A DNA stretch of 64,000 nucleotides from Pseudomonas fluorescens (GTDB taxonomy: Bacteria; Pseudomonadota; Gammaproteobacteria; Pseudomonadales; Pseudomonadaceae), in assembly GCF_900636825.1 (NCBI RefSeq), contig NZ_LR134318.1, forward strand, positions 3,815,501 to 3,879,500. The letters are read 5' to 3'. Of the stretch, positions 1 through 7,330 are shown one piece after another. Made by a program: the position numbers and the translations under genes. The notes under the pieces were generated by a model that had not been told where the DNA came from, did not search any database, and saw only the letters and a list, made by a program, of their open reading frames with translations. Numbering within the stretch: the first letter of the stretch is position 1; each line of letters opens with the position of its first letter.

Positions 1-323
1 TCAGCCTTCTTGTCACGCTGGTTCAGACGTTTGTAGTGGTTGTACACCGCTACGGCCAGAACCTTCTTTGCACGCTCCTGACCAATGACGTACTGGTCAA
101 GGATGCCGCTGATTTCTTTAGGCGAAGGCAATTTATGCGCGCTGCTTTCGGCCTGGGCTTCCTGCACCTCCTCGCGGATGATGTCATTGCACAGGTCGAC
201 GCACTCGTCGCAGATAAAGACCGAGGGGCCGGCAATCAATTTGCGCACTTCATGCTGGCTTTTGCCACAGAAGGAGCAATAGAGCAGCTTGCCGTTGTCC
301 TCGCCGTTGCGGGTGTCAGTCAT
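1..323 (-). CDS. clpX: ATP-dependent Clp protease ATP-binding subunit ClpX (N-terminal part, cut by window edge)
   Basis: ClpX is the AAA+ unfoldase that recognises, unfolds and feeds substrates to ClpP in the cytosol. Only about the first 107 residues lie in the window. They show the zinc-binding domain (CSFCGKSQ at about residues 16-23, then FICDECVDLC) and the linker leading to the conserved DQYVIGQERAKK segment that opens the AAA+ module. The ATG at 321-323 gives the usual MTDTRNGED start. It lies downstream of clpP in the standard tig-clpP-clpX order, with a 112-bp spacer holding two hairpins. The family call is secure; the rest of the gene is outside the window. Confidence 0.97.
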   Translation of the reverse strand, partial: MTDTRNGEDNGKLLYCSFCGKSQHEVRKLIAGPSVFICDECVDLCNDIIREEVQEAQAESSAHKLPSPKEISGILDQYVIGQERAKKVLAVAVYNHYKRLNQRDKKA

Positions 324-371
324 TCGTTCGATCCAAATCCGATAGGCTTGCAACACAAGATGAAGGCTATT

Positions 372-414
372 GCGGGCTTTTTCAAGCCCGCCGCTGATCG
401 GACTTGCCGATCAG
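372..414 (-). other. Two consecutive hairpins between clpP and clpX
   Basis: Two perfect inverted repeats sit in the clpP-clpX spacer: GCGGGCTT/AAGCCCGC around 372-391 and CTGATCGG/CCGATCAG at 394-414. Neither is followed by a T run on the minus strand, so they are not classic terminators. They may act in mRNA processing or partial attenuation between clpP and clpX; this is inference. Confidence 0.6.
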
Positions 415-435
415 GCCTGTTTTGCGCTGCTTAAT

Positions 436-1071
436 TTAAGCTGGACGCTGGTTGATCACTTCATCGATCAGGCCGTATTCCTTCGCAGCTTCGGCGCTCA
501 TGAAGTTGTCGCGATTGGTATCGCGCTCGATTTCTTCAAGAGTGCGGCCGCTGTGCTTGGCCATCAGCATGTTCAGGCGCTCGCGAATGAAGAGGATTTC
601 CTTGGCGTGGATTTCGATGTCCGACGCCTGGCCCTGGAAACCGCCCAGTGGCTGGTGAATCATCACGCGCGAGTTTGGCAGGCAGAAACGCTTGCCCGGG
701 GCACCTGCGGTCAGCAGGAATGCGCCCATGCTGCAGGCCTGGCCGATGCAGGTGGTCGATACGTTTGGCTTGATGAACTGCATGGTGTCGTAGATCGACA
801 TGCCCGCTGTCACCGAACCGCCCGGGGAGTTGATGTACAGATGGATGTCCTTGTCCGGGTTTTCCGCTTCAAGGAACAGCAGTTGCGCACAGATCAGGTT
901 GGCCATGTAGTCCTCTACCGGGCCCACCAGAAAGATCACTCGCTCCTTGAGCAGGCGCGAGTAGATGTCGTAGGCGCGTTCGCCACGAGCGGACTGCTCG
1001 ACAACCATCGGGACCAGGCCGCCGGCGGCCTGGATATCAGAGTTCTGCTGAATATAAGAATTACGGAACAT
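436..1071 (-). CDS. clpP: ATP-dependent Clp protease proteolytic subunit ClpP
   Basis: Serine peptidase that forms the barrel-shaped proteolytic core and degrades proteins unfolded by ClpX or ClpA in the cytosol. The 211-residue product has the family length. Visible are the GGLVPMVVEQSARGERAYD processing region, the INSPGG oxyanion loop, the nucleophile in GQACSMGAF (Ser), the catalytic His in VMIHQPLGG and the Asp in the ERDTNRDN segment. The start MFRNSYIQQ at 1071 was chosen over an in-frame upstream start because it matches the family. It lies between tig and clpX, as in other gamma-proteobacteria. Confidence 0.97.
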   Translation of the reverse strand: MFRNSYIQQNSDIQAAGGLVPMVVEQSARGERAYDIYSRLLKERVIFLVGPVEDYMANLICAQLLFLEAENPDKDIHLYINSPGGSVTAGMSIYDTMQFIKPNVSTTCIGQACSMGAFLLTAGAPGKRFCLPNSRVMIHQPLGGFQGQASDIEIHAKEILFIRERLNMLMAKHSGRTLEEIERDTNRDNFMSAEAAKEYGLIDEVINQRPA

Positions 1072-1110
1072 GCTCTGCAGTCGCTCCCAAATAGTTATGT
1101 CTTGAATACG

Positions 1111-1138
1111 CATAAGCCAGCTCGAGAGCTGGCTTATG
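1111..1138. repeat. 28-bp perfect inverted repeat between tig and clpP
   Basis: CATAAGCCAGCTC, a GA spacer, then the exact reverse complement. No T run follows on either strand, so an RNA hairpin with a processing or stabilising role for the clpP message, or a protein site, is as likely as termination. Confidence 0.75.
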
Positions 1139-1163
1139 GTGTGCACTTCTAACGCAAAATCAA

Positions 1164-2474
1164 TCAGTCGGCTGCTGGAGCTTCTACCGGCTTGACTGCT
1201 TCTTCGTAGGAGACCGATTTGTCGGTCACACTAGCTTTCTGCAGAACAGTATCCACAACTTGTTCTTCCAGCACAACCGAACGCACTTCGTTCAGTTGCT
1301 GCTCGTTTTTGTAGTACCACGATACAACCTGCTCTGGCTCCTGGTAAGCGGAAGCCATTTCCTGAATCATTTCGCGAACGCGAGCTTCGTCAGGCTTGAG
1401 GTCGAACTGCTTGACCACTTCAGCGACGATCAGGCCCAGCACGACGCGGCGCTTGGCTTGCTCTTCGAACAGCTCGGCCGGCAGTTGATCAGGTTTGATG
1501 TTGCCACCGAACTGCTGAACAGCCTGCACGCGCAGACGATCAACTTCGCTGGACAGCAGGGCTTTTGGCACTTCGATCGGGTTGGTGGCCAGCAGACCGT
1601 CCATTACCTGATTCTTGACCTTGGATTTGATCGCCTGACGCAGTTCACGCTCCATGTTCTTGCGAACTTCGGTGCGGAAACCGTCGATGCCGCTTTCCTT
1701 GATGCCGAATTGAGCGAAGAACTCTTCGTTCAGCTCAGGCAGTTTAGGCTCGGAGACAGTGTTGACAGTCACGGTGAACTCGGCGGTTTTACCAGCCAGG
1801 TCCAGGTTCTGATAGTCCTCTGGGAAGGTCAGGTTCAGAACGCGCTCTTCGCCGGCTTTAGCGCCAACCAGGCCGTCTTCGAAGCCCGGGATCATGCGGC
1901 CGGAACCCAGTACCAACTGAGTGCCTTTAGCGGAACCGCCAGCGAACACTTCGCCATCAACCTTGCCAACGAAGTCGATGTTCAGCTGGTCTTCGTTCTG
2001 GGCAGCACGGTCGGCCACTTCAAAACGGGTGTTCTGCTTGCGCAGGATGTCGAGCATTTTGTCCAGATCAGCGTCAGCCACTTCAGCGCTCAGGCGCTCA
2101 ACGGTGATGCCGTCGAAACCGGCAACGGTGAATTCAGGAAACACTTCGAACACAGCAACGTATTCCAGGTCTTTGCCTGCTTCGAGCGACTTCGGCTCGA
2201 TCGATGGCGAACCAGCCGGGTTCAGCTTCTGCTCAACCACAGCTTCGTAGAAGGAGGACTGGATCACGTCGCCTACCGCTTCCTGGCGCGCATCAGCACC
2301 GAAACGGCGCTTGATTTCGCTCATTGGCACTTTGCCTGGACGGAAGCCAGCAATCTTGGCCTTTTGGGCAGTCTGCTGCAGACGCTTGTTGACCTGAGTC
2401 TCGATGCGCTCAGCCGGCACGGTGACGCTCATGCGGCGCTCGAGAGCAGTAGTATTTTCAACAGAAACTTGCAT
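1164..2474 (-). CDS. tig: Trigger factor (ribosome-associated chaperone and prolyl isomerase)
   Basis: Trigger factor docks at the ribosome exit tunnel and shields nascent chains. The 436-residue product has the family length. The N-terminal ribosome-binding domain carries the signature loop GFRPGKVP (about residues 43-50); the FKBP-type PPIase domain follows around residues 150-245 (for example DFVGKVDGEVFAGGSAKG and MIPGFEDGLVG); the helical C-terminal domain is complete. Start MQVSVENTTALERR at 2474 was chosen over an upstream in-frame start because it matches the family and follows a GAGGAATATCC Shine-Dalgarno region. It heads the tig-clpP-clpX run. Confidence 0.97.
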   Translation of the reverse strand: MQVSVENTTALERRMSVTVPAERIETQVNKRLQQTAQKAKIAGFRPGKVPMSEIKRRFGADARQEAVGDVIQSSFYEAVVEQKLNPAGSPSIEPKSLEAGKDLEYVAVFEVFPEFTVAGFDGITVERLSAEVADADLDKMLDILRKQNTRFEVADRAAQNEDQLNIDFVGKVDGEVFAGGSAKGTQLVLGSGRMIPGFEDGLVGAKAGEERVLNLTFPEDYQNLDLAGKTAEFTVTVNTVSEPKLPELNEEFFAQFGIKESGIDGFRTEVRKNMERELRQAIKSKVKNQVMDGLLATNPIEVPKALLSSEVDRLRVQAVQQFGGNIKPDQLPAELFEEQAKRRVVLGLIVAEVVKQFDLKPDEARVREMIQEMASAYQEPEQVVSWYYKNEQQLNEVRSVVLEEQVVDTVLQKASVTDKSVSYEEAVKPVEAPAAD

Positions 2475-2768
2475 GGATATTCCTCGTTGCACAGACGTTA
2501 GCCGGCCGTTTCCGACCCCAGAATCAAGGGCATGCATTCTAGTGGGTCAAACTCAAGAAGTCACCCTACTGAAAACGGGTAAAAACACAGCAGGCAATTT
2601 AACGGAGCCGCTGCACGAAGGCGGCGTGCTCCACAGGCGAATACAACCAATCTCGCCAGGGCTCTGCGACAACCGCTTCTATATATAGAAGAGGCCATCA
2701 ATCATCCCTGGCGACCGACCCAGGGCTCGAAAACCGGCCATCGCCGGATTTCAAAACCACTAAAACAA
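2475..2768. other. Spacer between the tRNA cluster and tig
   Basis: No gene is visible. It should hold the tig promoter, which I could not place. The perfect 16-bp palindrome CTTCTATATATAGAAG at 2676-2691 is the only clear structure; it could be an operator or part of a promoter. Confidence 0.4.
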
Positions 2769-2802
2769 AAAAGGCGCCAGACTGTTAAATCTGGCGCCTT
2801 TC
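2769..2802 (-). terminator. Rho-independent terminator after the second tRNA-His
   Basis: GGCGCCAGA and TCTGGCGCC form a 9-bp stem around a short loop, followed on the minus strand by a T run (TTTTTTGTTTTA). It ends the tRNA transcription unit just before tig. Confidence 0.85.
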
Positions 2803-2808
2803 GAAATA

Positions 2809-2884
2809 TGGGGTGGACGATGGGGATCGAACCCACGACAACGGGAGTCACAATCCCGTGCTCTACCAACTGAGCTACGCCCAC
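2809..2884 (-). tRNA. tRNA-His (GTG), second copy
   Basis: The 76-nt cloverleaf begins GTGGGCG, has the anticodon loop TTGTGAC (GTG), the T arm GGTTCGATCC and an encoded CCA end. Acceptor pairs close with one G-T pair. A G precedes position 1 and can pair with C73, the identity feature of tRNA-His. The mature part is identical to the copy at 3102-3177. Confidence 0.97.
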
Positions 2885-2960
2885 CATATTGCGTAACAAA
2901 AAAGCCAAATAACTTCTTTGTCGAACCTCACCAGCCCAAGGGCCCGAATGAAGCTTTAAT

Positions 2961-3045
2961 TGGTGCGGATGAAGAGACTCGAACTCTTACGCCTTGCGGC
3001 GCTGGAACCTAAATCCAGTGTGTCTACCAATTCCACCACATCCGC
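2961..3045 (-). tRNA. tRNA-Leu (TAG)
   Basis: The 85-nt class II tRNA has acceptor GCGGATG/CATCCGC, discriminator A and an encoded CCA. The anticodon stem CTGGA/TCCAG holds loop TTTAGGT, giving anticodon TAG. The long variable arm (CGCCGCAAGGCG) is clear. Confidence 0.96.
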
Positions 3046-3063
3046 AGATGAAGCTTTAAAACA

Positions 3064-3096
3064 AAAACGCCAGACCGTTAAATCTGGCGCTTTTCG
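3064..3096 (-). terminator. Terminator-like hairpin inside the tRNA operon
   Basis: A near copy of the terminator at 2769-2802 (CGCCAGA/TCTGGCG stem, TTTTTGTTTT tail on the minus strand) sits between the first tRNA-His and tRNA-Leu. It appears to have been duplicated together with the tRNA-His gene and may reduce expression of the distal tRNAs. Confidence 0.75.
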
Positions 3097-3101
3097 AAAT
3101 A

Positions 3102-3177
3102 TGGGGTGGACGATGGGGATCGAACCCACGACAACGGGAGTCACAATCCCGTGCTCTACCAACTGAGCTACGCCCAC
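3102..3177 (-). tRNA. tRNA-His (GTG), first copy
   Basis: The 76-nt sequence is identical to the copy at 2809-2884, with anticodon GTG and encoded CCA. Flanking sequence on both sides is also shared with the other copy, which indicates a segmental duplication. Confidence 0.97.
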
Positions 3178-3209
3178 CATATCGCGTTACTTGTGCCAAA
3201 GCTGCCTAA

Positions 3210-3286
3210 TGGCGCACCCGGCAGGACTCGAACCTGCGACCATCCGCTTAGAAGGCGGATGCTCTATCCAGCTGAGCTACGGGCGC
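3210..3286 (-). tRNA. tRNA-Arg (TCT)
   Basis: The 77-nt cloverleaf has acceptor GCGCCCG, anticodon stem TCCGC/GCGGA with loop CTTCTAA (anticodon TCT), T arm GGTTCGAGTCC and encoded CCA. It is the promoter-proximal gene of the Arg-His-Leu-His cluster. Confidence 0.96.
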
Positions 3287-3401
3287 CTTATTAATCTGTA
3301 CTCTTAAAGGACTACAAACTAAATGCTTTCCAGTGTCGCAGAACCTTGATTCCGCTTCACCTTCTTAACCAGTGCTAGGCTGTGCCCGACAAGTGCGACG
3401 A

Positions 3402-3430
3402 ATAGTATAGAGGGCTCCAAAGGTCGTCAA
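3402..3430 (-). promoter_or_regulatory. Sigma70-type promoter for the tRNA operon
   Basis: On the minus strand TTGACG (3430-3425), a 17-bp spacer and TACTAT (3407-3402) make a good sigma70 promoter. Transcription would start near 3395, about 108 nt before tRNA-Arg. The match is by eye; the start site is inferred. Confidence 0.7.
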
Positions 3431-3562
3431 ATCCTTTTTTGAAAAAAATTCATTTAATTAAAGGAGTTAGAGGAATTTGCTGACCAAGCGCCTTTGCCCT
3501 CACCGCGCGACATGCGAGAATGCGTTCTCTTTTTTTCCCCTCTCGATGGTTAATCACGCGCA

Positions 3563-4417
3563 ATGACTGCACAATTAATCGACGGCAAATCGATCGCCGC
3601 CAGCCTGCGCCAGCAGATCGCCCAACGAGTTGCCGAGCGTCGCCAGCAAGGCCTGCGCACCCCCGGCCTCGCGGTGATCCTGGTCGGCAGCGATCCTGCC
3701 TCTCAGGTTTATGTCTCGCACAAGCGTAAAGACTGTGAAGAGGTTGGCTTCCTCTCTCAAGCCTACGACCTGCCCGCCGACACCATGCAGCAAGCGCTGA
3801 CCGATCTGATCGATCGCCTCAACGACGATCCTGCGATCGACGGTGTTCTGCTCCAGTTGCCGCTTCCCGAGCACCTCGATGCTTCCAAATTGCTCGAGCG
3901 CATCCGCCCGGACAAAGACGTGGATGGTTTCCATCCTTATAACGTCGGCCGTCTCGCCCAGCGCATCCCGCTGCTTCGCCCATGCACGCCGAAAGGCATC
4001 ATGACCTTGCTGGAAAGCACCGGCGTCGATCTTTACGGTCTGGACGCAGTGGTCGTCGGCGCTTCCAACATCGTCGGTCGCCCGATGGCGATGGAACTGT
4101 TGCTCGCCGGCTGCACCGTCACCGTGACGCACCGCTTCACCAAGGATCTGGCCGGACATGTCGGCCGTGCCGATCTGGTCGTCGTGGCTGCCGGCAAGCC
4201 GGGTCTGGTCAAGGGCGAGTGGATCAAGGAAGGCGCGATCGTGATCGACGTCGGTATCAATCGCCAGGACGACGGCAAACTGGTCGGTGACGTTATTTAC
4301 GAAACCGCCCTGCCCCGCGCTGGCTGGATCACGCCGGTCCCTGGCGGCGTAGGCCCGATGACCCGCGCCTGCCTGCTGGAAAACACGCTTTACGCAGCAG
4401 AAACCTTGCACGTCTGA
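3563..4417 (+). CDS. folD: Bifunctional methylenetetrahydrofolate dehydrogenase/cyclohydrolase FolD
   Basis: FolD interconverts 5,10-methylene-, methenyl- and 10-formyl-tetrahydrofolate in the cytosol, linking serine-derived carbon to purine and formylmethionine synthesis. The 284-residue product has the usual length. Visible are the YVSHKRKDCEEVGF active-site segment with the catalytic Lys (about residue 56), the QLPLPEH signature near residue 100, the VVVGASNIVGRPMA cofactor-binding loop near 165 and the closing PVPGGVGPMT motif. It stands alone, divergent from the tRNA operon, and is followed by a strong terminator. Confidence 0.97.
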   Translation: MTAQLIDGKSIAASLRQQIAQRVAERRQQGLRTPGLAVILVGSDPASQVYVSHKRKDCEEVGFLSQAYDLPADTMQQALTDLIDRLNDDPAIDGVLLQLPLPEHLDASKLLERIRPDKDVDGFHPYNVGRLAQRIPLLRPCTPKGIMTLLESTGVDLYGLDAVVVGASNIVGRPMAMELLLAGCTVTVTHRFTKDLAGHVGRADLVVVAAGKPGLVKGEWIKEGAIVIDVGINRQDDGKLVGDVIYETALPRAGWITPVPGGVGPMTRACLLENTLYAAETLHV

Positions 4418-4440
4418 AGTGCTTTTTTCGGATCAAAAGA

Positions 4441-4464
4441 ACCCCGCCTCGCGCGGGGTTTTTC
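4441..4464 (+). terminator. Rho-independent terminator after folD
   Basis: A GC-rich stem (CCCCGC/GCGGGG) is followed by TTTTTC shortly after the folD stop codon. Confidence 0.85.
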
Positions 4465-4647
4465 GTGGGTGAGAAAAAACTGTAACCGTTCGCCGGAAAC
4501 CCCTCTTTTCACAGGCCTTTTCACGAGATTTTCAGGTCTCTCAAACAACCATCGACAGATCTTCAGCCATACTTCTAGAATGCGACGTTTTGAAGAAATA
4601 ACCCGTTACAAACTAACGGAATATCCAACCTTTATGAGTTCGCCCGC

Positions 4648-5586
4648 GTGAAAATTCGTCTTTCGATTCTGAGCCTGTTTTTTGCTTTCACAGGCACATT
4701 CATCACGCCAACGATCAACGCTGCGGAAACCACCGCTGCCCCGCGCGACGCTTCGACACTGAAAATCGCCTCCGGTAGCGCCCTGCTCATGGATATGCAG
4801 ACCAACAAAGTCATTTATTCCAGCAACCCTGACGTGATCGTGCCGATCGCATCCGTCAGCAAGCTGATGACTGGCCTGGTGGTGGTTGAAGCCCGGCAGA
4901 ACATGGACGAATGGATCAATGTCGATATCAGCAACACGCCAGAAATGAAGGGTGTGTTTTCCCGGGTCAAACTCAAGAGTGAACTGCCGCGCCGCGAGAT
5001 GCTGCTGATCGCTTTGATGTCCTCGGAAAACCGTGCCGCCGCCAGTCTCGCGCACCATTATCCGGGCGGTTACGCAGCATTCATCGCGGCAATGAACGCC
5101 AAGGCCAAGACACTGGGCATGACCAGCACGCACTTTGTTGAGCCGACTGGTCTGTCCGAGCGCAACGTTTCCACCGCCCGCGACCTGAGCAAACTGCTGG
5201 TGGCCGCGCACAAGCACCCGCTTCTCATCGAACTGACCACCACCAAGGAAAAAACCGTGGCGTTTCGCAAGCCCAATTACACCTTGGGTTTCCGCAACAC
5301 CGATCATTTGGTCAACAAGGCCGACTGGGACATCAAAATTACCAAAACCGGTTTCACCAACCCGGCCGGGCATTGCCTGGTGCTGGTGACCAAGATGGGT
5401 AACCGTCCGGTCGCCCTGGTGATTCTCGACGCGTTCGGCAAATACACCCATTTTGCCGATGCCAGCCGCATTCGCAGCTGGGTGGAAACCGGGCGCAGCG
5501 CCAGTGTTCCGGCCGTGGCGCAGCAATACAAGGCTGACAAGAATCTCAAGAGTCGCCAGAGCGGCGTGGTCGAAGCCGCGAAGTAA
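4648..5586 (+). CDS. pbpG: D-alanyl-D-alanine endopeptidase (penicillin-binding protein 7 family)
   Basis: A periplasmic low-molecular-weight penicillin-binding protein expected to cleave D-Ala-meso-DAP cross-bridges in peptidoglycan. The 312-residue product starts with a signal peptide ending near INA-AE (residue 26). The catalytic motifs are SVSK (Ser69-Lys72), SEN in MSSENRAA and KTG in KITKTGFTN. It uses a GTG start at 4648, overlapped by the stop of a five-codon ATG frame beginning at 4634. A bidirectional terminator follows. The family call is firm; the exact start could be the subject of re-initiation. Confidence 0.93.
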   Translation: MKIRLSILSLFFAFTGTFITPTINAAETTAAPRDASTLKIASGSALLMDMQTNKVIYSSNPDVIVPIASVSKLMTGLVVVEARQNMDEWINVDISNTPEMKGVFSRVKLKSELPRREMLLIALMSSENRAAASLAHHYPGGYAAFIAAMNAKAKTLGMTSTHFVEPTGLSERNVSTARDLSKLLVAAHKHPLLIELTTTKEKTVAFRKPNYTLGFRNTDHLVNKADWDIKITKTGFTNPAGHCLVLVTKMGNRPVALVILDAFGKYTHFADASRIRSWVETGRSASVPAVAQQYKADKNLKSRQSGVVEAAK

Positions 5587-5599
5587 ATATCGCGACATG

Positions 5600-5629
5600 A
5601 AAAAGCCCCGAATCTTCGGGGCTTTTTTT
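5600..5629. terminator. Bidirectional terminator between pbpG and the acidic protein gene
   Basis: AAAGCCCCGAA-TC-TTCGGGGCTTT with T runs on both strands serves the converging pbpG and 5639-5845 transcripts. Confidence 0.88.
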
Positions 5630-5638
5630 CGTCTGCGC

Positions 5639-5845
5639 TCAGTCGTTGGGCAGCGGCATCTTGTCGTCATCGGGGATGCCATCGCCGGCGCTTGGATCCC
5701 GATCAGGCGCTGGCGTCAGCACGTTCGGCCGAGCCATCGGATCACGAAGCGGGCTGTCCGGATCCAGTACCGGATCCACGTCCGGTTCCGGAGTGGTCGG
5801 CACGCTGTCGGGTTTGTGGTCATCGAAGCTTGAATCGGTACTCAT
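5639..5845 (-). CDS. Small Asp/Pro-rich hypothetical protein
   Basis: An unrecognised 68-residue acidic protein rich in Asp and Pro (for example PEPDVDPVLDPDSP), without cysteine, signal peptide or membrane segment, probably disordered and cytosolic. ATG at 5845 was chosen because GAGG lies a few bases upstream; an in-frame GTG six bases earlier is the alternative. It follows the similar gene at 5858-6064 by 12 bp, so the two are probably one operon. A third protein of like composition is at 17336-17566. Function unknown. Confidence 0.7.
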   Translation of the reverse strand: MSTDSSFDDHKPDSVPTTPEPDVDPVLDPDSPLRDPMARPNVLTPAPDRDPSAGDGIPDDDKMPLPND

Positions 5846-5857
5846 ACGCACCTCACA

Positions 5858-6064
5858 TCAAGGTTTCAGATCGGCTAACGGATCGTAGGGCTTGGCCGGT
5901 TTTTTCGAATCTTCACCGGGCTCGACATCTTGCGGTGCCTTCGCAGGACCGACCGGATCGACTTGCGGATCGTCGAGGTCCGGCGAATCCGGATCGAATC
6001 CCAGATCATCGCCAGACGAATGCTCGGACGAGTGCGGACCTTTCGGTGTTGAGGAATCTGCCAT
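5858..6064 (-). CDS. Small acidic Pro-rich hypothetical protein
   Basis: This unrecognised protein also has 68 residues. It is acidic and proline-rich (LGFDPDSPDLDDPQVDP) with a lysine-rich tail. The start MADSSTPKG has an excellent AAGGAGG ribosome-binding site six bases upstream, which argues that it is really translated. No domain, signal peptide or membrane segment is seen. It is first in a two-gene unit with 5639-5845, which shares its length and composition; they may be diverged paralogues. Function unknown. Confidence 0.75.
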   Translation of the reverse strand: MADSSTPKGPHSSEHSSGDDLGFDPDSPDLDDPQVDPVGPAKAPQDVEPGEDSKKPAKPYDPLADLKP

Positions 6065-6155
6065 GTTGCCTCCTTGATTCACCCGTAAAGCACGGGTACT
6101 AGTCTTCAGAGGCGTGCCGGGCGCAGACGTGCCCGGCAAATGACGAACGGAGACT

Positions 6156-6827
6156 TCACTGCGCGGCTAAAGCCTTGCGTGCCTGCGCTGCTTCGTTCTC
6201 CTGACCCGCCTGAGCCAGTTCATCCGCAGCCTTGAGCCAGCGCTGGCGGTCCACCTCGGCAGGCACCTGGGTGGGCTTCTGGATCAATACTGCCCAGCCA
6301 CCGGATTTTTCCAGTGCCGACTCAAACGCGCTGAAACTCATCAACTCGCGGCGATTCATCCCTGCGCGCAGCAGAACCTTCTGTTTATTGCGATCGTAAC
6401 CGGAAAGAATCGCGTAGCGCGGCTCGGCCCAAAACGCCGCCCCTTCACTGAATCGCACCATGACCGGATAGCCCGCTGCGACCTGGGTCAACAGCGCCGG
6501 CAACGTGCTCTCTACCGGGTAGACCACCATGCCGTACTGCCGAGCCAGGTTTTGCAGATTCTGTTGCAACTGACTCTCGGCACCCGGCAGATGCAATGGT
6601 TTTTCCAGCAAGCCCGGCGTGATCACGATGCCCTGCTGCGACAACAAGCTCGCCAACACCTGCGGCCCGCTCTGATTGGCTTCGCCGCGATAAAACGTTC
6701 CACTGAGTTCAACTCGCTCCGGCAAACGCTTGATTTGCGGCGCCACCGTGCCCGCGCATCCGGCCAGCGCGACCACGCAACCGACCGCCATCAGGGCAAG
6801 ACGAATTGGAGAAAATACCTGCACCAT
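6156..6827 (-). CDS. Lipoprotein with a C39-peptidase-like fold lacking the catalytic residues
   Basis: A 223-residue envelope lipoprotein: signal peptide with lipobox LAGC (Cys24), so probably anchored to a membrane facing the periplasm. The body aligns by eye with bacterial C39-type peptidase lipoproteins, which have QCGP around the nucleophile and a WHYAVVVGYD-like histidine motif. Here the corresponding sites read NQSGP (Ser53) and PRYAILSGYD (Arg137), so nucleophile and histidine are both replaced. The C-terminus (about 185-223) is helical and TPR-like. ATG at 6827 has AGAGAG upstream. Likely a non-catalytic binding protein; partner unknown. Confidence 0.7.
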   Translation of the reverse strand: MVQVFSPIRLALMAVGCVVALAGCAGTVAPQIKRLPERVELSGTFYRGEANQSGPQVLASLLSQQGIVITPGLLEKPLHLPGAESQLQQNLQNLARQYGMVVYPVESTLPALLTQVAAGYPVMVRFSEGAAFWAEPRYAILSGYDRNKQKVLLRAGMNRRELMSFSAFESALEKSGGWAVLIQKPTQVPAEVDRQRWLKAADELAQAGQENEAAQARKALAAQ

Positions 6828-7061
6828 TGTCACTCTCTGTTCGGACGCCGGTCATCGTGTTCCGGCAACGCCAGCGATCATAGAGCCGCACCCGCCCGCG
6901 GTATAGCCTTTAACAGCAGACGCTGCGGTTATATAGAGCGAACTGATTGGTCACCAGCGACCTTTGGTCAATAGCTTGAAACACCGCATTGGCTAGACTG
7001 TCAGTGAAATAGACCGAATTGAATAAGTGGGCGCCCGATGCAGGGCGAAGAGGAGGCACAG

Positions 7062-7232
7062 ATGAGCCTGACCATGACCATCGTAATGTTGATTTCCGGC
7101 TGGCTGGCCGTGGCTTCCGCCATGCTGTGGGGCGTGCTGCGCATCTCCCGGCGCCATCACCACCAGCCGACTCAACCTGCAGCGGCGGAGAAGCCCGAAA
7201 AGCACCAGGCCCGTCACGCTACCGCGCACTGA
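7062..7232 (+). CDS. Small single-pass membrane protein, hypothetical
   Basis: A 56-residue protein: one hydrophobic segment (about residues 3-25, IVMLISGWLAVASAMLWGVL) followed by a basic, His/Pro/Lys-rich tail, which suggests an inner-membrane anchor with a cytosolic tail. The start MSLTMT was chosen because AAGAGGAGG precedes it closely; an upstream in-frame ATG lacks such a site. No family recognised. It converges with the TerC-family gene and shares a bidirectional terminator with it. Confidence 0.65.
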   Translation: MSLTMTIVMLISGWLAVASAMLWGVLRISRRHHHQPTQPAAAEKPEKHQARHATAH

Positions 7233-7278
7233 ACCCGTTACACCCATAGGCGGGACCGCTCGTATGTGAGGACAAACA

Positions 7279-7317
7279 AAAAGGCCCGCTGAATTCGATC
7301 AATTCAGGGGGCCTTTT
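7279..7317. terminator. Bidirectional terminator
   Basis: AAAAGGCCC and CTGAATT pair with AATTCAG and GGGCCTTTT, giving a long stem with a T run on each side between two converging genes. Confidence 0.85.
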
Positions 7318-7330
7318 GCCTCATCGGACA

